Assembly: GCF_041435115.1 (NCBI RefSeq)
Contig: NZ_CP108046.1
Coordinates: 5,270,001 to 5,334,000 of the forward strand
DNA from: Streptomyces sp. NBC_00289
Lineage (GTDB): Bacteria; Actinomycetota; Actinomycetes; Streptomycetales; Streptomycetaceae
Direction of reading: 5' to 3'
DNA: 64,000 bases
Of the stretch, positions 15,004 through 24,764 are shown piece after piece. A program made the position numbers and the translations under genes. The notes under the pieces were generated by a model. That model did not search any database. It was not told the DNA's origin and saw nothing but the letters and a program-made list of their open reading frames with translations. The first letter of the stretch is position 1; each line of letters starts with the position of its first letter.

Positions 15004-16659
15004 GTGCTGAGCACCATGCAGGACGTACCGCTGCTGATCTCAAGGATCCTGACCCACGGGTCGACGGTCCACGGGACATCACAGGTGACCACATGGACCG
15101 GTGAGGGCGAGCCGCACCGGCGCTCCTTCGCCGAGATCGGCGCCCGGGCGGCCCAGCTGGCACACGCCCTGCGCGAGGACCTCTCCGTCGTCGACGACGA
15201 GCGTGTCGCGACCTTCGCCTGGAACAACGCCGAGCACGTCGAGGCGTACTTCGCGATCCCGTCCATGGGCGCGGTCCTGCACACCCTCAACCTCCGGCTT
15301 CCGGCCGAGCAGCTCGCGTGGATCGTCAACCACGCCGCCGACCGCGTGGTCGTCGTCAACGGTTCGCTGATCCCCCTGCTCGCGCCGCTGCTGCCCAAGC
15401 TGCCGACGATCGAGCACCTCGTCGTCTTCGGTCCCGGCGACCGCTCCCCCCTCGAGGGCACGCACCCGCGGGTGCACGAGTACGAGGAACTCATCGCCGG
15501 CAAGCCGACCACGTACGACTGGCCGGAGCTGGACGAACGCCGGGCCGCCGCCATGTGCTACACCTCCGGCACCACGGGCGACCCCAAGGGCGTGATCTAC
15601 AGCCACCGTTCGATCTACCTGCACTCCATGCAGGTCAACATGACCCAGTCCATGGGCCTCACCGACCAGGACACCTCGCTCGTCGTGGTCCCCCAGTTCC
15701 ACGTCAACGCCTGGGGTCTGCCGCACGCCACCTTCATGACCGGCGTGAACATGCTGATGCCGGACCGCTTCCTGCAGCCCGCCCCGCTCGCCGAGATGAT
15801 CGAGGGCGAGCGGCCGACGCACGCGGCCGCCGTGCCCACCATCTGGCAGGGCCTGCTCGCCGAGCTGACCGCGCGGCCCCGCGACGTCTCGTCCCTCACC
15901 CAGGTCACCATCGGCGGCTCCGCCTGCCCGCCCTCCCTCATGGAGGCCTTCGACGCGCTGGGCATGCGGGTCTGTCACGCCTGGGGCATGACGGAGACCT
16001 CCCCGCTCGGCACGGTCGCCCGCCCGCCGGCCCACGCGGTCGGCACGGACGAGGAGTTCGCCTACCGCCTCACCCAGGGCCGCTTCCCGGCGGGCGTCGA
16101 GGCCCGCCTCACCGGCCCCGGCGGAGAACGCCTCCCGTGGGACGGCGAGTCGGCCGGCGAGCTGGAGGTGCGCGGCAACTGGATCGCGGGCGCCTACTAC
16201 AACGGCCCCACCGCCGAACCGCTGCGCCCCGCCGACAAGTTCAGCGAGGACGGCTGGCTGAAGACCGGCGACGTCGGCACCATCAGCCCCGACGGCTTCC
16301 TCACCCTCACCGACCGCGCCAAGGACGTGATCAAGTCGGGCGGCGAGTGGATCTCCTCCGTCGACCTGGAGAACGCCCTGATGTCCCACCCGGACGTCGC
16401 CGAGGCAGCCGTCGTCGCCGTCCCCGACGAGAAGTGGGGCGAGCGCCCACTGGCCACGGTCGTCCTCAAGGAGGGTGCCACGGCCGACTTCGAGTCCCTG
16501 CGCGCCTTCCTCGCCGACGAGGGCCACATCGCCAAGTGGCAGCTCCCGGAGCGCTGGACGATCATCGAGACGGTGCCGAAGACGAGCGTGGGCAAGTTCG
16601 ACAAGAAGGTGCTCCGCAGGCAGTACGCGGAGGGGGAGCTGGACATCACCCGGCTCTGA
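15004..16659 (+). CDS. Fatty acid / acyl-CoA ligase (AMP-forming)
   Basis: 551 residues of the ANL superfamily. The P-loop YTSGTTGDPKGV (~185), the A5 motif WGMTETSPLGTV, the hinge TGDVGTISPDGFLTLTDRAKD and the catalytic lysine in TSVGKFDKK near the end are all present. The GTG at 15004 sits five bases after GGAGG (14994-14998) and is preferred to ATG 14983. The enzyme activates a medium- or long-chain carboxylic acid to its CoA ester and may feed the ChsH2/ChsH1/Ltp2-like operon. Confidence 0.9.
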   Translation: MLSTMQDVPLLISRILTHGSTVHGTSQVTTWTGEGEPHRRSFAEIGARAAQLAHALREDLSVVDDERVATFAWNNAEHVEAYFAIPSMGAVLHTLNLRLPAEQLAWIVNHAADRVVVVNGSLIPLLAPLLPKLPTIEHLVVFGPGDRSPLEGTHPRVHEYEELIAGKPTTYDWPELDERRAAAMCYTSGTTGDPKGVIYSHRSIYLHSMQVNMTQSMGLTDQDTSLVVVPQFHVNAWGLPHATFMTGVNMLMPDRFLQPAPLAEMIEGERPTHAAAVPTIWQGLLAELTARPRDVSSLTQVTIGGSACPPSLMEAFDALGMRVCHAWGMTETSPLGTVARPPAHAVGTDEEFAYRLTQGRFPAGVEARLTGPGGERLPWDGESAGELEVRGNWIAGAYYNGPTAEPLRPADKFSEDGWLKTGDVGTISPDGFLTLTDRAKDVIKSGGEWISSVDLENALMSHPDVAEAAVVAVPDEKWGERPLATVVLKEGATADFESLRAFLADEGHIAKWQLPERWTIIETVPKTSVGKFDKKVLRRQYAEGELDITRL

Positions 16660-16777
16660 CCGGAGGGCCGCGCGCCAGGGCGCCTTCGGCCAGGTCACGG
16701 GCACCAGGAACACGTACGCCGGGCACGGCGCCGCTTCCACGGCTCCGGCCCGGCGTACGCGTACGGGCACGCGCGCG

Positions 16778-17977
16778 TCACCTCCGTACGGCCGTCGTCC
16801 CCCATCCCAGCGCCAGACCCACCGCGGCCACCGCGCACACCCCGCCCCAGCCCCAGTGGCCGAACGCGAGCGCGGCCAGGGCCGAGGCCGTCGCGCCGCC
16901 CGCGAAGCCGGCGACCACGTAGGCGGTGTTCGCGGTGGCCGGGGTCGAGGTGGTGGTCAGGGCCAGCGTCTGGTTGGCGACGTGGGAGGCCACCAGGGCC
17001 GCGTGGATCAGGATCGCCGCCGCGAACAGGGCCCAGAGCACGTGCCCGCCCAGCCAGAACAGCGGCACGGACACGGCCGCGACCAGGTAGGCGGACCGTA
17101 CGACCCTGGCGGCGCCGAAACGGTCCACGAAGCCGCCCGCGAGCGGCGCGACCACGGCGGCCGCCAGCCCGAAGAGGCCGAACAGGCCGGCGTTCGCGGT
17201 GGACAGGCCGTACCTCTCCCCCGTGAGCAGCAGCGCGAGCGAGGTCCACAGCGCGCTCCAGGCGCCGTACATCCCGGCCTGTCGTACGCAGGCGCGCCAC
17301 AGGTCGGGCGAGTGGCGGACGACGCCGGGCAGGGCCGCGAGCCCGGAGAGCAGGGATCCGGTGCGGTCGGGGCGCTGCGCGGGCAGGACGTACGCCGTCG
17401 CCAGGCCCAGCAGGGCCGTCAGCACGGCCGCGCCGACGAACACCGTCCGCCAGCCGAAGGCCTGTCCGGCCAGCCCGCCGAGCACCCGGGCCGCCACGAT
17501 GCCGGTGAACAGACCGGCGATGACGGCCGCGACATGGCGGGCGCGGCGGTCGGCGGGTGCGCGCTGGGCGACCAGCGGGACGAGCAGTTGCGGGACGACG
17601 GTCGCCGCCGAGGCGACCAGGACGGCGGCCGCGAGCGCGGTGGTCCCGGCGGCGGCCGAACCCGCGATCAGGGCGGCGGCCGTGACCAGGGACAGGACGG
17701 CGACCAGGCGGCGCCGGTTCACGAGGTCGCCGAGCGGGGCGAACAGGAGCAGGCCGGCCGCGTAGCCGAACTGCGCCACCGAGGCGATCCAGGCCACGGC
17801 CGCGGGTGCCGAGCCGAAGTCGTGGGCGATGAGGGGGAGCAGCGGGGCCGCGAGGTAGATGTTGGCGGCCGTCACGGCGGTGCAGACGGCGATCAGTGGG
17901 AGGAGGAGGGCGGAGGCGCGGGCGGAGGTGACCGCGCCCTGGGCGGTGGTCCGTCGCTCGCTGGTGACCGATGACAT
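16778..17977 (-). CDS. MFS exporter, 12 transmembrane helices
   Basis: 399 residues with regularly spaced hydrophobic helices and the MFS loop signature GDLVNRRRLV between helices 2 and 3. The drug/proton antiporter-like layout and the divergent TetR gene suggest an efflux pump induced by its substrate. The start ATG at 17977 gives a short polar N-terminus before the first helix. Confidence 0.88.
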   Translation of the reverse strand: MSSVTSERRTTAQGAVTSARASALLLPLIAVCTAVTAANIYLAAPLLPLIAHDFGSAPAAVAWIASVAQFGYAAGLLLFAPLGDLVNRRRLVAVLSLVTAAALIAGSAAAGTTALAAAVLVASAATVVPQLLVPLVAQRAPADRRARHVAAVIAGLFTGIVAARVLGGLAGQAFGWRTVFVGAAVLTALLGLATAYVLPAQRPDRTGSLLSGLAALPGVVRHSPDLWRACVRQAGMYGAWSALWTSLALLLTGERYGLSTANAGLFGLFGLAAAVVAPLAGGFVDRFGAARVVRSAYLVAAVSVPLFWLGGHVLWALFAAAILIHAALVASHVANQTLALTTTSTPATANTAYVVAGFAGGATASALAALAFGHWGWGGVCAVAAVGLALGWGTTAVRR

Positions 17978-18047
17978 GAGCGGCCGGGCTCCTTCGGCGT
18001 GGCGTTCGGTGGGTGTCGTGTCCTGATGTCGCCGGCGATGCCGCTGG

Positions 18048-18122
18048 CAACTAACTGGTTGGTTGGAACACTGGAACACCTTGAACCCGCCCTCCATTCC
18101 CTGTCAACCAAATAGTTGGTTG
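18048..18122. promoter_or_regulatory. Two TetR-type operators between the MFS and tetR genes
   Basis: CAACCAAATAGTTGGTTG at 18105-18122 is a 7-4-7 palindrome. CAACTAACTGGTTGGTTG at 18048-18065 is the same with one mismatch. They lie 57 bases apart in the divergent promoter region, as expected for a self-regulating TetR repressor that controls the exporter. Confidence 0.8.
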
Positions 18123-18143
18123 CTTCGGCGTTACCCTGAGCCC

Positions 18144-18725
18144 ATGGCAGTGAGAGACCCCGAGGCCACCAAGGCGCGGATCTTCGAGGCGGCGGTCGCC
18201 GAGTTCGCCCGGCACGGCATCGCGGGCGCCCGCATCGACCGCATCGCCGCCGAGGCCAGGGCCAACAAGCAGCTGATCTACGCCTACTTCGGCAACAAGG
18301 CGGAACTGTTCACCCAGGTCCTCGGCAGATGCATGGTCGACCTCGCCATCGCCCTCCCCGTCGACGTGGACGACATCGAGGGCTGGATGGACCGGCTGAT
18401 GGACTACCACGCCGCCCACCCCGAACTGCTGCGGCTGCTCTTCTGGGAGGGCATCGAGTACGGCACCGCCGAGCTGCCGGACGAGGCCGAGCGCCAGGAG
18501 CACTACGCCCGCAAGGTCGCGGCCGTCGAGGACGGTCAGGCCCGGGGCGTCATCAGCGACGCCATCCCCGCCCGCGACCTGCTGTTCCTGCTGGTCGCAC
18601 TGGCCAACTGGTCCACCGTCGTACCGCAGATGAAGCGCATCCTGGTCGGCGGCGAGGACCCGGCCCACGAGCGGCTGCGCGCCTCGGTCAAGGAGGCGGC
18701 ACGCCGACTCGTCGCCAAGCCGTAG
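18144..18725 (+). CDS. TetR-family repressor of the divergent exporter
   Basis: 193 residues. The N-terminal helix-turn-helix is clear: ATKARIFEAAVAEFARHG, ARIDRIAAEARANKQLIYAYFGNKAELF. The rest is the variable ligand-binding domain. It starts 22 bases after an operator-like palindrome. The 3' end overlaps the first unit of a 27-28-bp tandem repeat. Confidence 0.9.
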   Translation: MAVRDPEATKARIFEAAVAEFARHGIAGARIDRIAAEARANKQLIYAYFGNKAELFTQVLGRCMVDLAIALPVDVDDIEGWMDRLMDYHAAHPELLRLLFWEGIEYGTAELPDEAERQEHYARKVAAVEDGQARGVISDAIPARDLLFLLVALANWSTVVPQMKRILVGGEDPAHERLRASVKEAARRLVAKP

Positions 18726-18958
18726 CGGTCGCCGGCTCGTGGTCAAGCGTGGCGGTGGCCGGCTCGTGGTCAAGCGTGGCGGTGGCCGGCTCGTGGTCAA
18801 GCGTGGCGGTGGCCGGCTCGTGGTCAAGCGTGGCGGTGGCCGGCTCGTCGCCAAGCGGTGGCGGTGGCCGACTCGTCGCCAAGCGGTGGCGGTGGCCGAC
18901 TCGTGGTCAAGCCGTAGCGGTCGCCGGCTCGTCGCGTCAAACAGTGGCGGTGGTCGGT
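18703..18958. repeat. Nine tandem 27-30-bp repeats grown from the 3' end of tetR
   Basis: The last codons of tetR (GCCGACTCGTCGCCAAGCC) begin a series of units with consensus GCCGGCTCGTGGTCAAGC followed by GTGGCGGTG. Four units are identical 27-mers and the rest are 28-30 bp variants. The array fills the space to the convergent gene at 18979. It is not a CRISPR, as there are no spacers. Confidence 0.85.
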
Positions 18959-18978
18959 GGCCTTCGGCCGGCCGAGGG

Positions 18979-21900
18979 CTAGTTGGTGCCGATCCGCGCC
19001 AGCAGGTCGACGATCCGGCTCTGCACCTCGCTGCTGTTGGACCGCTCCGCGAGGAACAGCACCGTCTCGCCCGAGGCCAGCCGCGGCAGGTCGGCCTGGT
19101 CGACGGCGGCCGTGTAGACGACGAGCGGGGTGCGGTTCAGCTGCCCGTTCGCCCGCAGCCAGTCGACGATCCCGGCCTGGCGCAGGTGCACCTGGAGCAG
19201 GTCCATGACGACCAGGTTCGGCCGCAGCTGCCCCGCCAGCGTCACCGCGTCGGCGTCGCTCGCCGCCCGCGCCACCTGCATACCGCGTCGTTCCAGCGTC
19301 GCGGTCAGCGCCAGCGCGATCTCCGCGTGCTCCTCGATCAGCAGAACCCGCGGCGGGTGCTGCTCGGTGTCGCGCGGGGCGAGGGCCTTCAGCAGTACGG
19401 CGGGATCGGCGCCGTAGGCCGCCTCGCGCGTCGCCTGCCCGAGCCCGGCCGTGACCAGCACCGGGACCTCGGCCGCCACCGCCGCCTGCCGCAGCGACTG
19501 GAGCGCGGTGCGGGTGATCGGCCCGGTGAGCGGGTCGACGAAGAGCGCGGCGGGGAAGGCGGCGATCTGCGCGTCGACCTCCTCGCGCGAGTGCACGATG
19601 ACGGGCCGGTAGCCGCGGTCACTGAGCGCCTGCTGCGTGGTGACGTCCGGCACCGGCCACACCAGCAGCCGACGCGGGTTGTCCAGCGGCTCAGGGGGCA
19701 GCTCGTCGTCCATCGGCTGCGGCCGCGGGGGGTCCGCCACCTCGACGGCCCCGCCGGGACCGTCCAGCGGTTCGGGCCCCTCGGCCGCGTTCTCGTCCGG
19801 TGCTCCTATGGCGTACGACCGTCCGGTCCCCTCGGTCGTCTGCGCCAGCCGCGACTGACCGGCCATCGACGGCTGCGGCTGGGCAGGGACCTGCTCACCC
19901 TGCGCCTGCGGACGCGCCGCCTGCTCCGGGCTCCCGGCTGCGGGATCGGGACGCGTGCCCAGCTTGCGACGGCGGCCCGAGCCGCCGTTCGTGTGCGGGG
20001 GAGGCGTCGTCGACGGACCCGGCTGCTGGACCTGGGCCGCCTGCCGGGTGAACGGCACGCCCTGCCCCAGCGTCCGCACGCTGATCGCCCGCCCCTGCGT
20101 CGAGTTGGGATCGACCGGCACGGCGGCCGCTGCCGCCGCTGCCGTGGCAGCGGCTTCGGCGGGCAACGGCTGAGCTGCACGGGGCGGCTGCGCCGCGGTG
20201 GCGTTCTCGGGGGGAAGGGGGGTGCCGGGAACCTGCGGAGCCTGCGGTGACTGCGTGGGCTGTGCGGCGGCCCGCTGATTCGGGTGCGCCTGCGGGGGCA
20301 CGACGGCGCCGTTCGCCGGTACGGGGGTGCCGGCACCGGGAAGCCCGTCGGCGGGGCTTCCGTCGGCAGGGTTTCCGTCGGCGGGCCAGGACTGGTGCTG
20401 AGGCTGGGGAACGGGCCGGCCGGGGGCCGCTTCGGCGGGAAGAGGCAGGCCGGAGACGGGCTGGGCGCCGGTGCCCTGGGCGGGCACGGGCTGACCGGGT
20501 GCCGTCGGCCGAGCGGGGGACGCCTGGTCGGGAAGACCGGGCGGGTTCTGCGCGGGGGCGCCCGGAACCTGCCCGGGCCGACCGGTTACGGCCTGCCCCG
20601 GAACCGGCTGTCCGGGAACGGGCTGCTGCGCCCCTACCGCCTGGCCGGGAACCAGCTGCTGCCCCACAACCGCCTGGCCGGGAGCCGCCTGCCCGACCGG
20701 TGCCGCGACGCCCTGCGCGGGGGCGGGTACCCCCGGCTGCCCTGCGCCTGGCTGAGCCAGGCCCGGCTGAGCCAGGCCCGGCTGGACCGCGCCCGGCTGA
20801 CCCGGAACCGCCTGGCCGGGAACCGGCTGCCCCGGCGCCTCCGTCGGCTGGGCCCCGGCCCGGCGGCGGCGCCCGGTCGGCGAAGTCGTGGGATGCGGTT
20901 GCGGCGGGGTGTGGTCGTCGGACTGGTCGTGCGGGACGGCGTCATGGCGGCCGGCGTCGACCAGGGCGTCAGCGGGGGCACCCTGACCGGGAACCTGTGC
21001 GAGCCCCTGCCGGCCGGGAACATGACCGGGGACCTGCTGGCCGGGAATCTGTGCGAGCCCCTGCTGCCCGGGAACCTGCCGACCAGGCCCCTGACCGGGA
21101 GCCTGCGGAGGCACCTGTGCCTGTGCGGCGGCCGGGCCGGTCGCCTGGACCTGGGGTTGCTGACCCGCGCCCTCGGACGGGCGGTCCGCTTCGGCGGGCG
21201 GCAGGGCGAACACCGTACGAGGACCGGCCTCCTGCGCGGCGGCCCGCTCCGACGCGGCGGCCAGCGCACGGCGACGGCGCCCGGTGGGCTGGCCGTTCTC
21301 GCCCTGCGGGGCAGCGTCGGACCGTGACTCGGCGGAAGCCGCGGGCAGGGCCGGCGGCAGCGCGTGCGGTTCCCCGCCGTCGCGCCGGGCACGCCGTCCG
21401 CCGGGCGCGGGTACGCCCTGCGGCGGCACGGTGCCGCCGAGGCCCGACCCCACGGCCGCGGTGCCCGCGCCGTGCTCGCCGGCCATGACGACGGCACCCT
21501 CGCTCACACCCGCGACGGCACCCTCGGCGGCCGCCGCGGCGGCGTCCTCCGCGGGCCGTCCACGACGTCGTCCGGTACCGCCGGACCCGTCGCCGGTGTC
21601 GGCGGAGACCTGTGCGGGAACCGGCGCGATCTCCTGACCGCCGGCCGCCCGCCGCCGGCGCCGCCCGGTCGGCGCACCGCTCTCCGGGTCGGAGCCGCCC
21701 GGGCCACCGTCGTCCTCCGGCACCTCGCTCGGCACCTCGCTGTCCAGGAACGCGTCCACGGACGAGCGCCGGGCCCGCCGCCGCCCGCCGCCGCCCGCCG
21801 CCTGCTCGGGCACGGCGGCCGGTCCGGCCTCGGCGCCCTGGCCGGGCACCGCCTCCTGCGCGCCCGACCCGAGCGCGGGAGCGTGGTTCTCGATCTGGAG

Positions 21901-23598
21901 CTGACCCGGAACGGGGACCTGGGCCGCAACGGCCCCCGCCCCGCCGCCGATCGGCACCTCGAGCACGTACGCGCTGCCGCTCATGCCCGGCACCTCGTGC
22001 GTCTGGAGCACCCCGCCGTGGGCGCGCACGATCCCGCGCACGATCGGCTCGTGCACCGGGTCGCCGCCGGCGTACGGCCCGCGCACCTCGATCCGTACGA
22101 CCTCGCCGCGCTGCGCCGCCGCCACCACGACGGTGTTGTCCATGTAACCGCCCGCCGACACCGGCGCGTTGCCGGTCGCGTCGACGCCCGCCACATCGGC
22201 GACGAGATGCGCCAGCGCCGTGGCCAGCAGTCTCTGGTCGACCTCGGCCTCGATGGGCGGCGCGTGCACGGCGAACTGCACGCGCCCCGGCCCGATGAGC
22301 TCCACGGCCCCGTCGACGCCGGCCGCGACGACCGCGTCGAGCATCACCTTCGTACGGCTGATGCCGTCGGTCCCGACGTCCAGGCGCTGGTACCCCAGGA
22401 CGTTGTCGATGAGCGTGGTGATCCGCGAGTAGCCGGCCGACAGGTGGTGCAGCACCTGGTTGGCCTCGGGCCACAACTGCCCGGCGTCGTCCGCGGCCAG
22501 CGCGGCCAGCTCGCGGCGCAGTTCGTCGAGCGGCCCGCGCAGCGAGCCCGCCAGCAGGGTCAGCAGCTGGTCGTGCCGGGCGGCGAGGGCCTCGAAGCGG
22601 TCCTTCTCCCGCTCGCCGAGCGCCGCGTACCGCTCCTCGCCCGCGGCGAGCTCCTCCTCGTGCTGCTCGCGCAGTTCCTCGAGTTCGGCCACGTGCTTCT
22701 GGCGCAGGGCGGTGAGTTCGGAGGCGTGCTCCTCCTCCATGCGGTCCAGATCGTCCTGGTGCCGCTTCTCCTCGGCCGTCTTCTCCTCGGCGAGCGTGTC
22801 GTACGGCCGACGGTCGGTGAAGGTCATCACGGCGCCGACGAGCTGGTCGCCGTCGCGGACGGGTGCCGTGGTCAGGTCGACGGAGACCTTGTCGCCGCTC
22901 TTGGAGAACAGCACCTGCCCGCGCACCCGGTGCTTGCGCCCGGAGCGCAGGGTGTCGGCGAGCGGCGACTCGTCGTACGGGAAGGGCGAACCGTCGGCGC
23001 GCGAGTGCAGCACGAGCGTGTGCAGCTCCCGTCCGCCGAGATCGCTGGCCCGGTAGCCCAGGATCTGGGCGGCGGCCGGGTTGACGAGCACGATCCGCCC
23101 GTCGGTGTCGGTACCCACCACACCCTCGGAAGCGGCCCGCAGGATCATCTCGGTCTGCCGCTGCGAACGCGCGAGCTCGGCCTCGGTGTCGACGGTCCCG
23201 GACAGGTCGCGGACGACGAGCATCAGCAGCTCGTCGGAGGTGTAGCCGTAGCTGTCGTAGGCCTGCTGGCCGTTCTCCAGGTTGGCGCTGGTGACCTCGA
23301 CCGGGAACTCGCTCCCGTCGGTCCGCCGGGCGATCATCCGGGTCGGCTTGGTCCGGCCGCGCGGGTCCATGTGGTCGGGCCGCCGCATGGAACCGGGAAT
23401 GAGCTTGGAGTCGAACTGCGGCAGCAGATCGAGCAGCCCGCGCCCGACGAGCGCGGTCCCCGGCGCCTCGAAGGCCTCGAGCGCGATCGTGTTCGCGTTG
23501 ACGACGGTCCCGTTGGCGTTGACCAGTACCAACGCGTCGGGAAGCGCGTCGAGTATGGCTGCGAGGCGAGCAGCGCCTCGGGATGGCCTGCTGCTCAC
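18979..23598 (-). CDS. Giant PAS / degenerate histidine kinase / tandem receiver-like protein
   Basis: 1,539 residues, all one frame. Two PAS domains (~10-130 and ~145-265), a Glu-rich coiled coil (~270-345), then a DHp-like helix reading LAGSLRGPLDEL where kinases have SHELRTPL: the phospho-accepting His is absent. The ATPase-like region to ~560 lacks clear N and G boxes. Residues ~570-1300 are Pro/Gln/Ala/Gly-rich with recurring PGQ-VPG units and RRRRA patches. Two receiver-like domains close the protein: ~1300-1410 with VDPLTG and LLKALAP, and ~1418-1539 with LLIEEHAE and VVMDLLQ but no conserved Lys. It may be a scaffold or signal-binding pseudokinase. GGAGGAAG supports GTG 23598. Confidence 0.85.
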   Translation of the reverse strand: MSSRPSRGAARLAAILDALPDALVLVNANGTVVNANTIALEAFEAPGTALVGRGLLDLLPQFDSKLIPGSMRRPDHMDPRGRTKPTRMIARRTDGSEFPVEVTSANLENGQQAYDSYGYTSDELLMLVVRDLSGTVDTEAELARSQRQTEMILRAASEGVVGTDTDGRIVLVNPAAAQILGYRASDLGGRELHTLVLHSRADGSPFPYDESPLADTLRSGRKHRVRGQVLFSKSGDKVSVDLTTAPVRDGDQLVGAVMTFTDRRPYDTLAEEKTAEEKRHQDDLDRMEEEHASELTALRQKHVAELEELREQHEEELAAGEERYAALGEREKDRFEALAARHDQLLTLLAGSLRGPLDELRRELAALAADDAGQLWPEANQVLHHLSAGYSRITTLIDNVLGYQRLDVGTDGISRTKVMLDAVVAAGVDGAVELIGPGRVQFAVHAPPIEAEVDQRLLATALAHLVADVAGVDATGNAPVSAGGYMDNTVVVAAAQRGEVVRIEVRGPYAGGDPVHEPIVRGIVRAHGGVLQTHEVPGMSGSAYVLEVPIGGGAGAVAAQVPVPGQLQIENHAPALGSGAQEAVPGQGAEAGPAAVPEQAAGGGGRRRARRSSVDAFLDSEVPSEVPEDDGGPGGSDPESGAPTGRRRRRAAGGQEIAPVPAQVSADTGDGSGGTGRRRGRPAEDAAAAAAEGAVAGVSEGAVVMAGEHGAGTAAVGSGLGGTVPPQGVPAPGGRRARRDGGEPHALPPALPAASAESRSDAAPQGENGQPTGRRRRALAAASERAAAQEAGPRTVFALPPAEADRPSEGAGQQPQVQATGPAAAQAQVPPQAPGQGPGRQVPGQQGLAQIPGQQVPGHVPGRQGLAQVPGQGAPADALVDAGRHDAVPHDQSDDHTPPQPHPTTSPTGRRRRAGAQPTEAPGQPVPGQAVPGQPGAVQPGLAQPGLAQPGAGQPGVPAPAQGVAAPVGQAAPGQAVVGQQLVPGQAVGAQQPVPGQPVPGQAVTGRPGQVPGAPAQNPPGLPDQASPARPTAPGQPVPAQGTGAQPVSGLPLPAEAAPGRPVPQPQHQSWPADGNPADGSPADGLPGAGTPVPANGAVVPPQAHPNQRAAAQPTQSPQAPQVPGTPLPPENATAAQPPRAAQPLPAEAAATAAAAAAAVPVDPNSTQGRAISVRTLGQGVPFTRQAAQVQQPGPSTTPPPHTNGGSGRRRKLGTRPDPAAGSPEQAARPQAQGEQVPAQPQPSMAGQSRLAQTTEGTGRSYAIGAPDENAAEGPEPLDGPGGAVEVADPPRPQPMDDELPPEPLDNPRRLLVWPVPDVTTQQALSDRGYRPVIVHSREEVDAQIAAFPAALFVDPLTGPITRTALQSLRQAAVAAEVPVLVTAGLGQATREAAYGADPAVLLKALAPRDTEQHPPRVLLIEEHAEIALALTATLERRGMQVARAASDADAVTLAGQLRPNLVVMDLLQVHLRQAGIVDWLRANGQLNRTPLVVYTAAVDQADLPRLASGETVLFLAERSNSSEVQSRIVDLLARIGTN

Positions 23599-23937
23599 GA
23601 GACGCTTCCTCCCTGTTACCGCACCTTGCCGACCGCGGGGGCCATCTTGCCAACCGGCCCGCGACGTGTCACGCGAGGGAGTCTAAGCGCAGTGGTTGCG
23701 CCCGCGACGCCGGATGAGAGGGAGGTCGCACGACGAAGTGACGTAGAACGTGTGACCGCGTCCTCCGCTTACGCTCCCGCCTCGGCTCCCACCTGCGCGC
23801 ACCCGCGTGAGACCTCCGCGGCACTTTTGCGGCACCGGGGATTCCGCCCTGAAATGCCAGTGAGCCCGGAGGGGGCACCGAACCGCCCTCCGTGTTCACC
23901 CGCTTTGCCCGCTTCCCCGCTTTCCCCGCGGTGGCCG
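23599..23937. other. Intergenic region, no gene seen
   Basis: 339 bases with promoter and leader of the giant kinase-like gene on one side and the 3' end of the inhibitor gene on the other. No convincing ORF, RNA or hairpin was found. Confidence 0.4.
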
Positions 23938-24468
23938 TCACGGCCCGACCTCGGGCAGGAACGGCACCAGCCGGTCCCAGCGGGCGATCCGGCACCCGTC
24001 GCCGCGGTCGTACGTGGCGTCGACGGGACGTCCGGCCCAGGTCCCGGTGACATGCGCGGTGGCCGGCCCGCCGTACTGCATGGTGCAGACGCTGCCGTCC
24101 GGCACGGGCGCGAAGGTGTCCCTCCCCCATCGCGTGTTCCGGTCGAGCGCGGCGCAGGCAGCGCCGACGTCGGGATGACTGCCACCACCGGGATGACAGT
24201 CCAGCTCGTACGTCCCGTCGGCGGACCCGCCCGCGTGCCGCACGGTGACGGTGAGGTGATCGCCGCCCGCCCCGTCGGAGAGGAGAGGGAGGACCACGGT
24301 GCCGGCGGCGGCGGGCGCCGCGGACACGGAGCCGGCGGCGACGAGGGAACCGGCGGCGACGACGAGCAGCCGGGCGAGCCGGGGCGTGCTGTGGGGCAGG
24401 GACCGGAAAGGACGGTGGACGTCACCATGAGGACCGGAAGGACTGTGAGCGCTACTGACCTGGGACAT
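23938..24468 (-). CDS. SSI-family (subtilisin inhibitor-like) secreted protease inhibitor
   Basis: About 176 residues. A long positively charged N-terminus precedes a Sec signal (LARLLVVAAGSLVAAGSVSA), then the SSI fold: LTVTVRHAGGSADGTYELDC, a CAAL cysteine, VCTMQYGGPATAHVTGTW with the reactive loop around Cys-Thr-Met-Gln-Tyr, and the closing GCRIARWDRLVPFLP. Four cysteines can give the two family disulfides. Such inhibitors control extracellular proteases during hyphal development. The ATG at 24468 gives a long leader; an internal start is possible. Confidence 0.8.
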   Translation of the reverse strand: MSQVSSAHSPSGPHGDVHRPFRSLPHSTPRLARLLVVAAGSLVAAGSVSAAPAAAGTVVLPLLSDGAGGDHLTVTVRHAGGSADGTYELDCHPGGGSHPDVGAACAALDRNTRWGRDTFAPVPDGSVCTMQYGGPATAHVTGTWAGRPVDATYDRGDGCRIARWDRLVPFLPEVGP

Positions 24469-24662
24469 GACCTGACTAACGCAGCCCGCTCCAGGACGTT
24501 GCGCGTCTCCCCGACGACACACCGCCACCGCCCCCGCCACCACCGACAACGGCTTTGCCCTGCGGCCCGCCTGCCTAGTACCGTAGGAGGCGATTGGTGA
24601 CACCACGCTCGACTGTGTCATCATCTGCACGCACCAATCGCGCTCGCGCGAGCGGCTGTGCG

Positions 24663-24753
24663 GGAGGCGTCGCCTAGTCCGGTCTATGGCGCCGCACTGC
24701 TAATGCGGTTTGGGACTTCAATCCCATCGAGGGTTCAAATCCCTCCGCCTCCG
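24663..24753 (+). tRNA. tRNA-Ser (anticodon GCT)
   Basis: Acceptor arms GGAGGCG and CGCCTCC pair; the anticodon loop holds GCT (CTGCTAA), the variable arm is long, and the T-loop is GGTTCAAATCC. It is intact and not duplicated in the window. Confidence 0.95.
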
Positions 24754-24764
24754 CGCAAGATCAC

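Noticed and set aside
16475..17974. Plus-strand 499-codon frame over the MFS gene
   Set aside because: Shadow of the minus-strand transporter with Gly/Arg/Asp low complexity.
18703..18958. CRISPR-like array
   Set aside because: Units are contiguous, with no unique spacers and no cas genes; it is a simple tandem repeat.
21364..24600. Long plus-strand open frame of over 1,000 codons opposite the giant kinase-like gene
   Set aside because: It is the antisense shadow of a GC-rich gene: Arg/Pro/Gly-rich, no domain and no ribosome site.
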